Source: Oscillospiraceae bacterium
GTDB lineage: Bacteria > Bacillota > Clostridia > Oscillospirales > Oscillospiraceae
Length of the DNA stretch: 6,289 nucleotides
Assembly (NCBI GenBank): GCA_020025175.1
Contig: JAHHSM010000098.1
Location: 1 to 6,289 of the forward strand
Direction: 5' to 3'
Shown: positions 1-6,268 of the stretch, piece by piece
Layout: each line of letters starts with the position of its first letter
Position numbering within the stretch: the first letter of the stretch is position 1
Made by a program: the position numbers and the translations under genes
Notes under the pieces: model-generated
What the model saw: only the letters and a program-made list of their open reading frames with translations
What the model was told of the DNA's origin: nothing
Databases searched by the model: none

Positions 1-247
1 GGTTGATCCCCTTTACCCAAAGGATGGTTTTTTCCTTGTGATCATCCTGATTGACATAGCGACTGACGGGATTACCGTTTCGGGACAGCTCTTCTTCCAA
101 CGCATCCCACGCGCTTTGGTTGGTGCCCGAGATGGTCTGCACCTCCTCCACAGGACTGGTCGCATATGCGGGCAGTCCCCCCATCTGAAGGGCAAGCGCC
201 AGAGAGAGGCCGGTGCATATATATCGGGATATGCCTCTAAACTTCAT
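1..247 (-). CDS. secreted protein of unknown function, N-terminal part only
   Basis: An open frame of 82 codons runs from an ATG at 247 to the left edge without a stop, so the gene continues outside the window. Residues 1-29 form a typical Sec signal peptide: a short basic start (MKFRGISR), a hydrophobic core around residues 11-26 (CTGLSLALALQMGGLP) and an Ala-Tyr-Ala cleavage site at 27-29, followed by TSPVEE. The mature part visible (30-82) is polar and acidic, with no cysteines and no motif I recognise. A strong AGGAGG lies at 254-259, six bases before the ATG. A second in-frame ATG at 251-253 abuts the AGGAGG and is too close to be used. The gene has its own promoter. Export is well supported. 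The function is unknown, and an extracellular or cell-wall protein is the natural inference. Confidence 0.8.
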   Translation of the reverse strand, partial: MKFRGISRYICTGLSLALALQMGGLPAYATSPVEEVQTISGTNQSAWDALEEELSRNGNPVSRYVNQDDHKEKTILWVKGIN

Positions 248-384
248 TGTCATCCTCCTTTTTCTAACTCTGATGACCGAACTGCGAATATAGGCTTCTC
301 CGAAATGAATCGCATGGAAATGAAACCCGATTTTCCCATTCTGGGAATCAAAAAACGGAAATTCAGTCTTTCAGCTGTTTTTTT

Positions 385-393
385 ATTATAACA
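385..393 (-). promoter_or_regulatory. extended -10 promoter of the secreted-protein gene
   Basis: On the minus strand the sequence reads TGT-TATAAT, a perfect -10 hexamer (385-390) with the TGn extension at 391-393. No good -35 is present; the place where it should be is occupied by the T-rich tail of the preceding terminator. Transcription would start near 378, leaving a leader of about 130 nt before the ATG at 247. The leader contains a small hairpin (TTCCCA/TGGGAA, 333-347) but nothing I recognise as a riboswitch. Confidence 0.6.
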
Positions 394-404
394 CAAATCA
401 TTTT

Positions 405-428
405 AGAAAGAAAGGCGGAATCCCGCCT
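405..428 (-). terminator. Rho-independent terminator, minus strand
   Basis: The arms AGGCGG and CCGCCT (423-428 and 413-418) pair over a four-base GATT loop and are followed on the minus strand by TTCTTTCT. The stem is GC-rich and short (6 bp). It would end transcripts arriving from the TPR gene about 250 bases upstream and insulate the promoter at 385-393. On the plus strand no T-run follows, so it acts in one direction only. Confidence 0.6.
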
Positions 429-675
429 CGGATTTCCAGTCATGGGAAACCGCTTTCCTTACAGGATTTGCACAGTACGCCTTGAACCCTGACAATATCC
501 AGCCACCAAATCGTGAGAACTTGGAAGAGACCACACGAAAAGATGGAGACGAATCCGGAACGCAGGGACAATTTGTGACAGAATCAGGCTACTAGAGCAA
601 TTTGCGAAACAGCGAGCATTGTGTAATAGTGATGATGACGTATTGGAAGGAAGAAGGGAAAAATACAACGGATAC
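429..675. other. 247-bp spacer without a convincing gene
   Basis: This stretch lies between the TPR gene stop and the terminator, so it would be a long 3' untranslated region of the TPR mRNA. The plus strand has two overlapping stop-free frames: one of 63 codons from 407 to a TAG at 593-595 without an in-frame ATG, and another open from 517 that runs into the antisense of the TPR gene. Neither has a start codon with a ribosome binding site. The amino acid make-up of both looks protein-like (for example NPDNIQPPNRENLEETT in the first). It may be a decayed gene, a piece of a dispersed repeat, or chance. A weak hairpin GGAAA/TTTCC sits at 445-458. Confidence 0.4.
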
Positions 676-1512
676 TTATTTACGCTTGGTAGATTTTTTC
701 TTTTTTTCAGGAGATGTATTATCTGGGCAACGTGGAATGAGCCATGACAAAAATTCGAATATTGGTCCATATAGATAAGGGGCACTTTCGTACGCTATCA
801 TGATTTCCTGCTGTGAATATGGTTTATAATAAGGAGTGTTTAGCAGATTTATTATCGCATCATCTTCTCTTTCTATCATTTCGAAAGCTTGTTTTGCTCC
901 TTCAATGCTGTTACACAGCTTTGTTATATATCGTTTTGCAGCGAATTGATTATCCAGCTTATAATAAAGTGCTATCGCTGGCAGAAGCATAAATGCACTA
1001 TGTTCCATGCGATACTTCTTATAGAGTTGTTCTAGTGCTTGCTGATCTTCTAATGCAGCATAAACAGCCATGAGATCATATCTGCTACCGAGATTATCGT
1101 TCGGGTTTAGTCGTAAAATTTCCTCACAGGCTTGTGCTGCTTTTCGAAGTTTGTTCTGCGCAATCAAGGTGCGTACATAATGATGGTATACACGCATATA
1201 AGGACGAGTTTCTAAAAGCAAATAAAAATCGCCCATATTCTTTTCCGTTGAAATATCCTGTGCCTGTAACTGTGCCTCACCTTTTTTGAGCAATTTTTCC
1301 AGCGCCTTTTGCTGAGCAGCAAATTCCTGGTTTTTGACACAAGCAATTAGTAAATCTGCATCTAACATATCTGGATCGAGCGCCAGTGCTTTCTTAGCAT
1401 ACTTGATTGCATCTATATCTGTTTCTGCCTGTTCAGCCATTTCTAAGAAATCGTATGCATCCTGCGCCTCTTTTTGGGAAAAATCCAGGATTTTTTCAGT
1501 TTTTTTGCTCAT
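676..1512 (-). CDS. TPR-repeat protein, ST7-like
   Basis: This 278-residue cytoplasmic protein has no signal peptide or membrane helix. It starts at ATG 1512 with AGGAG at 1520-1524, seven bases upstream. Two clear tetratricopeptide-like helical hairpins are visible: residues 16-52, ending ALALDPDMLDA, and 104-140, ending EEILRLNPNDN. Less regular helices continue to about 220. The stretch YMRVYHHYVRTL followed by RLNPNDNLGSRYDLM resembles the TPR core of ST7-family proteins found in many bacteria (recalled family pattern, not searched). The last 12 residues are strongly basic (KKKKSTKRK), which could contact nucleic acid or an acidic partner. TPRs bind other proteins; the partner is unknown and no neighbour suggests one. 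The gene looks more AT-rich than ftsK. It stands alone, with 174 bp between it and rmlA. A possible -10 TATGAT lies just upstream, near 1547-1552, without a clear -35. Confidence 0.85.
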   Translation of the reverse strand: MSKKTEKILDFSQKEAQDAYDFLEMAEQAETDIDAIKYAKKALALDPDMLDADLLIACVKNQEFAAQQKALEKLLKKGEAQLQAQDISTEKNMGDFYLLLETRPYMRVYHHYVRTLIAQNKLRKAAQACEEILRLNPNDNLGSRYDLMAVYAALEDQQALEQLYKKYRMEHSAFMLLPAIALYYKLDNQFAAKRYITKLCNSIEGAKQAFEMIEREDDAIINLLNTPYYKPYSQQEIMIAYESAPYLYGPIFEFLSWLIPRCPDNTSPEKKKKSTKRK

Positions 1513-1605
1513 ATATACGCTCCTAATCTTGATTAAAATTCAATTATCATACAGGAATGTTAGGACTGTTTTGGAAAATCGAGAATTTGGCTTTTGCTAA
1601 AAAGA

Positions 1606-1650
1606 ATGGTATTCACTGTGTTCAAAATCCTTGCGATACCATCAAGGATT
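1606..1650 (-). terminator. nested inverted repeats after rmlA, possible terminator
   Basis: Two inverted repeats share sequence. AATCCTTG/CAAGGATT (1626-1633 and 1643-1650) form an 8-bp stem with a 9-base loop. ATGGTAT/ATACCAT (1606-1612 and 1636-1642) form a 7-bp stem whose one arm is the loop of the first. Read on the minus strand, the second hairpin is followed by TTCTTTTTAG, so it could terminate the rmlA transcript, although its 23-base loop makes it weak. The first hairpin is followed only by TTG. Confidence 0.35.
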
Positions 1651-1686
1651 CCCGTATTCTTCACCTTTGCAAAATACAAAATGTAA

Positions 1687-2550
1687 TTATAAGCAAAGAA
1701 GATACTGACCGTATAATGTTTGATTTAACTCATTCCCCATACGGTGCACATCGTCCACACTGATATAGCCACGGTGGAGTGCGATTTCCTCCAGACAGGC
1801 AACATAGCGCCCGGTATCATCCTGAACTTCCTTGACGCCCATACCAGCTGTCAGAAGATTGTCAGCAGTTCCGGCATCTAACCACACAAAATCGCGATCC
1901 AGTTTGATTACATGAAGTTGATTTCTGTTTAAATATTCCAAATTGACATCACTGATTTCCAGTTCCCCACGGGCAGAGGGTTTTAGACCTTTGGCAATTT
2001 CAATGACAGAGCTGTCATAGAAGTAAAGCCCCGGAATAATATAATTTGATTTTGGCAAACGTGGTTTTTCTTCGATGGAGATTGCATGACCCGATGCGTC
2101 AAATTCAATGACACCAAAGGCACGGGGGTTATGTACATAATAGCCAAATACGGTTGCCCCACCTAATTCGGAAGCCCGTACTGCGGCAGACAGCGTGGAT
2201 TCCAAGCTGAGACTGTGGAAAATATTATCGCCCAGCACCAGACAGACTGGCTCATCTCCAATGAATCGTTCCCCAATCAACAGAGCGTCTGCAATACCAC
2301 GTGCAACTTCCTGTACTTCATACGAAATATTGACACCCCAGCGTGTCCCGTTTCCCAAAAGGCGGTAAAATGGGCCCTCTTCTCCGGGCGGGATAATGAT
2401 AAGAATATCCCGGATTCCGGCTTGCATAAGTACAGCGAGCGGGTAATAAATCATGGGCTTGTCATAGACCGGCAGAAGTGGCTTACAGGTAGGGCGGGTC
2501 ATGGGATATAAGCGGGATCCCTTGCCGGCCGCCAGAATAATGCCTTTCAT
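1687..2550 (-). CDS. rmlA: glucose-1-phosphate thymidylyltransferase (RmlA/RfbA family)
   Basis: The enzyme joins glucose 1-phosphate to dTTP, giving dTDP-glucose and pyrophosphate, the first step towards dTDP-rhamnose and related sugars of cell-surface polysaccharides. It is cytoplasmic. The protein is 287 residues, the usual length for the family, and complete. Residues 3-16 carry the nucleotide-binding signature (GIILAAGKGSRLYP), followed by K23 and PVYDKPMIYYPL (27-38). V105-LGDN (105-109) holds the metal-binding aspartate D108. FGVIEFD (145-151), EEKP (160-163), PKSNYIIPGLYFYD (166-179), GELEISDVN (195-203) and WLDAGT (223-228) are all family landmarks. Differences from proteobacterial RmlA are AAGKG for AGGSG, CKPLLP for SKQLLP, and VARGIADA for PDGLAQA. 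The start is ATG 2550; a GTG at 2577 in the same frame lies upstream of the AGGGAGG and is not credible. No rmlB, rmlC or rmlD is next to it, so the sugar made is not shown by context, and UTP rather than dTTP use cannot be excluded. Confidence 0.93.
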   Translation of the reverse strand: MKGIILAAGKGSRLYPMTRPTCKPLLPVYDKPMIYYPLAVLMQAGIRDILIIIPPGEEGPFYRLLGNGTRWGVNISYEVQEVARGIADALLIGERFIGDEPVCLVLGDNIFHSLSLESTLSAAVRASELGGATVFGYYVHNPRAFGVIEFDASGHAISIEEKPRLPKSNYIIPGLYFYDSSVIEIAKGLKPSARGELEISDVNLEYLNRNQLHVIKLDRDFVWLDAGTADNLLTAGMGVKEVQDDTGRYVACLEEIALHRGYISVDDVHRMGNELNQTLYGQYLLCL

Positions 2551-2590
2551 GAAGTATACACTTCCTCCCTTTTTCACGGCATATTGCCGT
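2551..2590 (-). promoter_or_regulatory. rmlA ribosome binding site flanked by two small hairpins
   Basis: On the minus strand AGGGAGG (2564-2570) is preceded by ACGGCA/TGCCGT (2585-2590 and 2576-2581, 3-base loop). It is followed by GAAGT/ACTTC (2560-2564 and 2551-2555, 4-base loop), which ends right at the ATG. The linear distance from Shine-Dalgarno to ATG is 13 bases, longer than ideal; the second stem would shorten it. The last G of the Shine-Dalgarno is used in that stem. The pairing is seen in the sequence; a regulatory role is inference. Confidence 0.5.
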
Positions 2591-2614
2591 ATTTGTTCAA
2601 CTGAAATGCTGGTA

Positions 2615-2638
2615 TTCTCTGACAGGACTGACAGAGAA
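2615..2638. promoter_or_regulatory. 24-bp imperfect dyad in the rmlA leader, possible operator
   Basis: The arms TTCTCTG (2615-2621) and CAGAGAA (2632-2638) are perfect inverted repeats. Inside them CAG and CTG (2623-2625 and 2628-2630) continue the symmetry, giving TTCTCTGnCAG-nn-CTGnCAGAGAA over the full site. The site lies about 9-32 bases downstream of the predicted rmlA transcription start, where a repressor could block elongation. It may instead act as an RNA hairpin with a 7-bp stem. No regulator gene is in the window. Confidence 0.4.
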
Positions 2639-2653
2639 AGATTCTATTACCAC

Positions 2654-2662
2654 ATTATAGCA
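2654..2662 (-). promoter_or_regulatory. extended -10 promoter of rmlA
   Basis: The minus strand reads TGC-TATAAT, a perfect -10 hexamer at 2654-2659 with a TGn extension at 2660-2662. The best -35 at 17-bp spacing is only TGTTCT. Transcription should begin near 2647, giving a leader of about 97 nt before the ATG at 2550. Confidence 0.65.
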
Positions 2663-2780
2663 TACTGATACACACAAGAACAGTATTTCATGGAAAATAA
2701 AAAATATGCCTGATTTTGCGCCGAAATGTGGGCAACAGACACGCTTTTTGAACAAAAAAGAATGGAAAAAGACAGGTATT

Positions 2781-2791
2781 TGTGCTATGAT
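2781..2791 (+). promoter_or_regulatory. extended -10 promoter of ftsK
   Basis: TGTGC-TATGAT is a good match to the gram-positive extended -10 (TRTGn-TATAAT), with the hexamer at 2786-2791. There is no clear -35 at the right distance. The predicted start near 2798 leaves about 31 nt before the ATG at 2829. It is divergent from the rmlA promoter, with about 120 bp between the two -10 boxes. Confidence 0.6.
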
Positions 2792-2828
2792 AAAATCATA
2801 CAGCATATTTTAGGGAAGGGAGACTCGC

Positions 2829-5402
2829 ATGGCTGCGACAAAGAAAAAATCATCTGCGCCTCGCATATCTGGGGATAACAGTACGCAGAAAAAAAATAAA
2901 TCTCCATCAAGGAAGGGAACTCGACACAAGGCCGCACCAGAAATAGCGCCTGTGGTGCCCCGTGAGATGTGGGCAGTGATTTATGGCGTAATGGGACTTT
3001 TGTGCCTGATTGCTGTTTTGAAACGGGATGGCGCTGTGCTGCGCCTCATTCATACCACGTTGGGCGGCATGGTAGGATGGGGCATTTATCTGTGCCCATT
3101 TGCCTTGTTTGGAATTGCTGCGCTCCTGCTTGCGCGCCGCAAAGGACCAGTACGCCTGCGTGGTGCAGCAATCGCCTGTACCCCTATTTTATTTGGTGCG
3201 TTTATACATGCCCTGCTGTGCGGACCGGATTATACAGATGCTGGACTTACGATGTTCCGATTACTGGGGGATGGCGCAAAATTACAGGCGGGTGGTTTGC
3301 TCGCAGGTGGATTATACAGTATTTTACGGTGGGCGTTTTCCGGAATCGGAGCGATGCTGCTAATTGTTATCGGTATGGTTGCGGATATCATGGTTATTTG
3401 CCGTCTAACGCCCGGAGCAATATGGGATGCCCTGCGTCCACTCGAATATGAATATGACAGCGACGAAGAACGTGAATTTTATGAAGGCCCGGTTGTTCTG
3501 CCGAATGTACATGAAGCAGTTGCAAATCGCCGCGCTCAGCGCGCGGAAAAGCGCGCCATATTTGATATCGCACTTGACGATGAAGAACCAACCGCACCTG
3601 CCGTCCCAGAGCTTGTTATGCAGGCTGTTGCGGAGCCGGAGGAAGAATTGCAGGAGGAAAAAGCCGCAGTTGAGGAATGTGTAGTGGATACACCTCTGGA
3701 TGACATCCTCTCACTGTTTGAAAATCGTGAAACGGTGATGCAGCAAGAATCTGGTGCAGCGCAGAATCATATAGATGCACATACAGACATGCCTCCTTGG
3801 AAAGAAGAAAAAAAACCGCGTGTCAAGCAGGATAAGCCGGAAAAAATTTCAGAGGATGAACAGGCAATTATGAATGCACAGATGGATGAAAACCAGAAAG
3901 CGCCCCTGATGGTTTATGAGCATCCGCCGATCGATTTGCTAAACCCGTCAAAGGGAGGCACTAAGGGCAATGTGCAAGCAGAATTGACAGAAAATAGTCA
4001 GCGGCTTGTGGATACTCTGGAGTCTTTCGGGATTGATGCAAAGATTATCGGGATCGTCCGTGGACCGTCTGTTACACGGTTTGAACTTACCATTGAACGA
4101 GGCGTTAAGTTTAGCCGTATTACTTCACTGTCAGATGATATTGCACTATCGCTTGGTGCAGTTTCTGTACGTATTGCACCCATTCCAGATAAAGTGGCAA
4201 TTGGTATTGAGGTTCCCAATAAGACCACAACAATGGTCAATATTCGTGAGGTGCTTGGCTCGGATACATTTTCTCATGCAAAGTCTCATGTCGCGTTTTC
4301 GGTTGGTAAGGATATTACAGGTGCACCAGTTGTGGGTGATATTGCCAAGATGCCCCACTTACTGATTGCAGGTACGACCGGTTCTGGTAAATCAGTATGT
4401 GTAAACTCTATGCTCATTTCGCTGCTCTATAAATCCTCGCCAGAGGAAGTACGCCTGATTATGGTTGATCCAAAGATGGTAGAGCTGGGCAATTATAACG
4501 GTATCCCTCATCTGCTCATCCCCGTTGTAACAGATCCGAAAAAGGCAGCCGGGGCACTTAACTGGGCGGTCGGTGAGATGGAACGCCGCTATAAACTTTT
4601 TGCAGACAATCAGGTGCGTAAATTGGAGGACTTCAACGCCCTGATGCGTCGTAAGAAAGCGGAAGCTGAGCAAATGGAGGGCGGGACACCTGAAGTCTAT
4701 CAGACTGTGCCGGAAATTGTCATTGTAATTGACGAGCTCGCAGACCTTATGATGGTTGCTGCAAAAGAGGTTGAAACCTCAATTTGCCGTATCGCGCAAA
4801 AGGCACGTGCCGCAGGAATGTATCTCATTGTTGCAACACAGCGACCCTCTGCTGATGTTATCACAGGTATTATGAAGGCAAACATTCCTTCCCGCATTGC
4901 ATTTGCCGTGGCTTCACAAATTGAGTCACGTATTATCCTCGATCAAACGGGTGCAGAAAAGCTGATCGGTAAGGGTGATATGTTGTATGCTCCGCTTGGT
5001 GAGGGAAAGCCGCAGCGTATACAAGGTTGCTTCATCTCAAACGATGAGATCGAGCGGGTCATAGAGTTTGTAAAGTCCAATGGTTCAGCAGAGTACAGCG
5101 AAGAAATTTTGGAACATATTGAGAAACAAGCCCAGAGCGAGGGGGGCGGTGCAGCCTCTGGAGAAAGCTCTGGCGAGGAGGATGAGCTGCTCATGGACGC
5201 CATTGATGTCGTTATAGATGGTGGACAGGCATCGGTTTCCATGCTGCAAAGAAGATTGAAACTTGGATATTCGCGTGCGGCGCGAATTGTTGACCAGATG
5301 GAGGAGCGTGGAATTGTTGGACCATTTGAAGGCAGCAAGCCACGACAAATCCTGATTTCCAAAGAGGACTGGCAGGAGATGAAGCTCCGCCGTCAAGGAT
5401 AG
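2829..5402 (+). CDS. ftsK: DNA translocase FtsK/SpoIIIE
   Basis: This membrane-anchored hexameric ATPase pumps double-stranded DNA through the closing division or sporulation septum. The protein is 857 residues and complete. Residues 1-46 are a lysine-rich cytoplasmic tail. About four membrane helices lie at 48-64, 78-101, 112-130 and 158-192. An acidic, low-complexity linker follows (about 205-360, many E and D). The alpha domain begins near 380 and the motor domain follows, with Walker A GTTGSGKS at 515-522 and Walker B VIVIDELADLM at 631-641. The family segments VDPKMVELGNYNGIPHL (546-562) and ATQRPSADVITGIMKANIPS (669-688) are intact. A serine/glycine/glutamate hinge (768-785) leads to the winged-helix gamma domain (785-845), which reads polar DNA sequences, with QASVSMLQRRLKLGYSRAAR in place. 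The ATG has AAGGGAG six bases upstream. The sequence does not settle whether it serves division, sporulation or both; the four-helix anchor is SpoIIIE-like. Confidence 0.97.
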   Translation: MAATKKKSSAPRISGDNSTQKKNKSPSRKGTRHKAAPEIAPVVPREMWAVIYGVMGLLCLIAVLKRDGAVLRLIHTTLGGMVGWGIYLCPFALFGIAALLLARRKGPVRLRGAAIACTPILFGAFIHALLCGPDYTDAGLTMFRLLGDGAKLQAGGLLAGGLYSILRWAFSGIGAMLLIVIGMVADIMVICRLTPGAIWDALRPLEYEYDSDEEREFYEGPVVLPNVHEAVANRRAQRAEKRAIFDIALDDEEPTAPAVPELVMQAVAEPEEELQEEKAAVEECVVDTPLDDILSLFENRETVMQQESGAAQNHIDAHTDMPPWKEEKKPRVKQDKPEKISEDEQAIMNAQMDENQKAPLMVYEHPPIDLLNPSKGGTKGNVQAELTENSQRLVDTLESFGIDAKIIGIVRGPSVTRFELTIERGVKFSRITSLSDDIALSLGAVSVRIAPIPDKVAIGIEVPNKTTTMVNIREVLGSDTFSHAKSHVAFSVGKDITGAPVVGDIAKMPHLLIAGTTGSGKSVCVNSMLISLLYKSSPEEVRLIMVDPKMVELGNYNGIPHLLIPVVTDPKKAAGALNWAVGEMERRYKLFADNQVRKLEDFNALMRRKKAEAEQMEGGTPEVYQTVPEIVIVIDELADLMMVAAKEVETSICRIAQKARAAGMYLIVATQRPSADVITGIMKANIPSRIAFAVASQIESRIILDQTGAEKLIGKGDMLYAPLGEGKPQRIQGCFISNDEIERVIEFVKSNGSAEYSEEILEHIEKQAQSEGGGAASGESSGEEDELLMDAIDVVIDGGQASVSMLQRRLKLGYSRAARIVDQMEERGIVGPFEGSKPRQILISKEDWQEMKLRRQG

Positions 5403-5421
5403 AGAATATATGGTAAGTAAT

Positions 5422-5427
5422 GGAGGG
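5422..5427 (+). promoter_or_regulatory. Shine-Dalgarno that sets the start of the flavin reductase gene
   Basis: GGAGGG lies seven bases before ATG 5435. An earlier in-frame ATG at 5420 overlaps this site and has no ribosome binding site of its own, so 5435 is the better start. A further ATG at 5441 is possible but less well spaced. Confidence 0.75.
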
Positions 5428-5434
5428 TTTTATC

Positions 5435-5941
5435 ATGGCAATGCAAAAAGTTGATCCGCGTTCTCTAAAGTTCAATCCATTTTCTAAAATTCAGGATCAG
5501 TGGGCACTTTTGGGTGCTGGTACGATGGACAAGTTCAACATGATGACAGTCAACTGGGGTGGACTTGGCGTGATATGGTTTAAGGATGTCTGTACAGTCT
5601 ATGTACGCGAGAGTCGATATACCAAGGAATTTATGGATAAGAATGAGCGATTCACCCTGACATTCTTAAAGGAAGGGCATACGGATGCACTCAAGTTGTG
5701 CGGCGAAAAGTCCGGGCGTGATATAGATAAGATGAAGCACTCTGGTCTGACTCCGATCCCGCTCGATGGTACAGTTGGATTTGAGGAGGCAGAACTTACT
5801 TTTGTCTGCCGGAAGCTATACCGCGGAGATTTGACCAAAGAAAACTTTATGTATGAGGAGACGCTGCAAAGAGCATATCCAGATGGTGATTATCATACCA
5901 TGTATATTGGTGAAATTGTGGCAGCGTATGCTGATGAATAA
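5435..5941 (+). CDS. flavin reductase family protein (FMN-binding split barrel)
   Basis: This 168-residue soluble protein belongs by sequence pattern to the flavin reductase-like family, which binds FMN in a split beta-barrel, usually as a dimer. Visible landmarks are NPFSKIQDQWALLGAG (14-29), the flavin-binding strand MMTVNWGGLGVIW (36-48), the R58-x-SRYTKEF segment (58-66) often placed near the FMN phosphate, FTLTFL (73-78), CGEKSGRDIDK (89-99) and the closing strand HTMYIGEI (154-161). It has no signal peptide or membrane helix. The substrate is unknown: members reduce flavin with NAD(P)H or act on other small molecules, and many gut Firmicutes carry uncharacterised copies. It follows ftsK by 32 bp without a terminator between, so it is probably read from the ftsK promoter and ends at the hairpin at 5954-5994. 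A functional link with FtsK is not expected. Confidence 0.88.
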   Translation: MAMQKVDPRSLKFNPFSKIQDQWALLGAGTMDKFNMMTVNWGGLGVIWFKDVCTVYVRESRYTKEFMDKNERFTLTFLKEGHTDALKLCGEKSGRDIDKMKHSGLTPIPLDGTVGFEEAELTFVCRKLYRGDLTKENFMYEETLQRAYPDGDYHTMYIGEIVAAYADE

Positions 5942-5953
5942 GCGGTTTTAAGT

Positions 5954-5994
5954 AATGAAAAAGTGCTGACCATCTTGGACAGCACTTTTTCATT
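5954..5994. terminator. strong bidirectional terminator after the ftsK operon
   Basis: Perfect 15-bp arms, AATGAAAAAGTGCTG (5954-5968) and CAGCACTTTTTCATT (5980-5994), enclose an 11-base loop that can add a CC/GG pair. The five T residues of the right arm, and the five A residues on the left read from the other strand, supply a U-run in both directions. It lies 12 bases after the flavin reductase stop. Confidence 0.88.
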
Positions 5995-6061
5995 GCTTTG
6001 AATGAAGCAATTCTGTGTTTGGATGATCTTTACTCCTGGAGAAGATATAGGAGATGATAAA

Positions 6062-6268
6062 ATGAGACAAAGAATAAGCTATGGAGAACGGATTACCATA
6101 GTTTATTTTACGAAGTATCGGATTTTGAATCGATTGAGGCACAGTGTTTGTATGGTCTCTTGCCATGGAAATCAATTTTTAGAAAATGAGGGTATCACCT
6201 TTATTAAAAGGTTTGCTTTCATCGCAAAGAGTACGGTGTCGCGCCGGCGACGGCGGCATAAGGACTAG
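6062..6268 (+). CDS. possible small basic protein, 68 aa, unrecognised
   Basis: An ORF from ATG 6062 has AGGAG at 6049-6053, eight bases upstream, which is well placed. The same frame is open further upstream to 6002, but that ATG has no ribosome binding site. The protein is strongly basic, with no membrane helix or signal, and ends in an arginine block followed by HKD (residues 60-68, SRRRRRHKD). I do not recognise a family. Against it: the codons look random, the last 40 bases are markedly GC-rich compared with the rest, and the region is full of short inverted repeats, so it may be a non-coding repeat that happens to be open. No convincing promoter is visible between it and the terminator. 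Confidence 0.25.
   Translation: MRQRISYGERITIVYFTKYRILNRLRHSVCMVSCHGNQFLENEGITFIKRFAFIAKSTVSRRRRRHKD

Noticed and set aside
333..347. TTCCCA/TGGGAA hairpin as a terminator
   Set aside because: No T-run follows on either strand; on the minus strand the T-run lies before the stem. It is at most a leader hairpin.
38..391. Plus-strand open frame of 117 codons
   Set aside because: It is antisense to the signal-peptide gene and its promoter, has no ribosome binding site, and its translation lacks any domain pattern.
459..785. Minus-strand open frame of 108 codons
   Set aside because: It overlaps the 3' end of the TPR gene in another frame and has no ribosome binding site; the rest covers the unexplained spacer, which was noted separately.
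1334..1763. Two plus-strand open frames (1334-1600 and 1557-1763)
   Set aside because: They are antisense to the start of the TPR gene and the end of rmlA, with no start signals.
2551..2577. Upstream GTG start for rmlA at 2577, adding nine residues
   Set aside because: The added codons run through the Shine-Dalgarno itself, and the family starts at MKGIILA.
2597..2806. Minus-strand open frame of 69 codons in the divergent promoter region
   Set aside because: It lies over both promoters and has no ribosome binding site.
5420..5434. Earlier ATG of the flavin reductase gene
   Set aside because: This ATG overlaps the GGAGGG that serves the ATG at 5435.
3394..5475. Many shadow frames on both strands inside ftsK
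   Set aside because: The ftsK frame has full-length family motifs throughout; the others lack start signals and domain patterns.
5990..6175. Minus-strand open frame of 61 codons
   Set aside because: It has no ribosome binding site and ends inside the bidirectional terminator stem.
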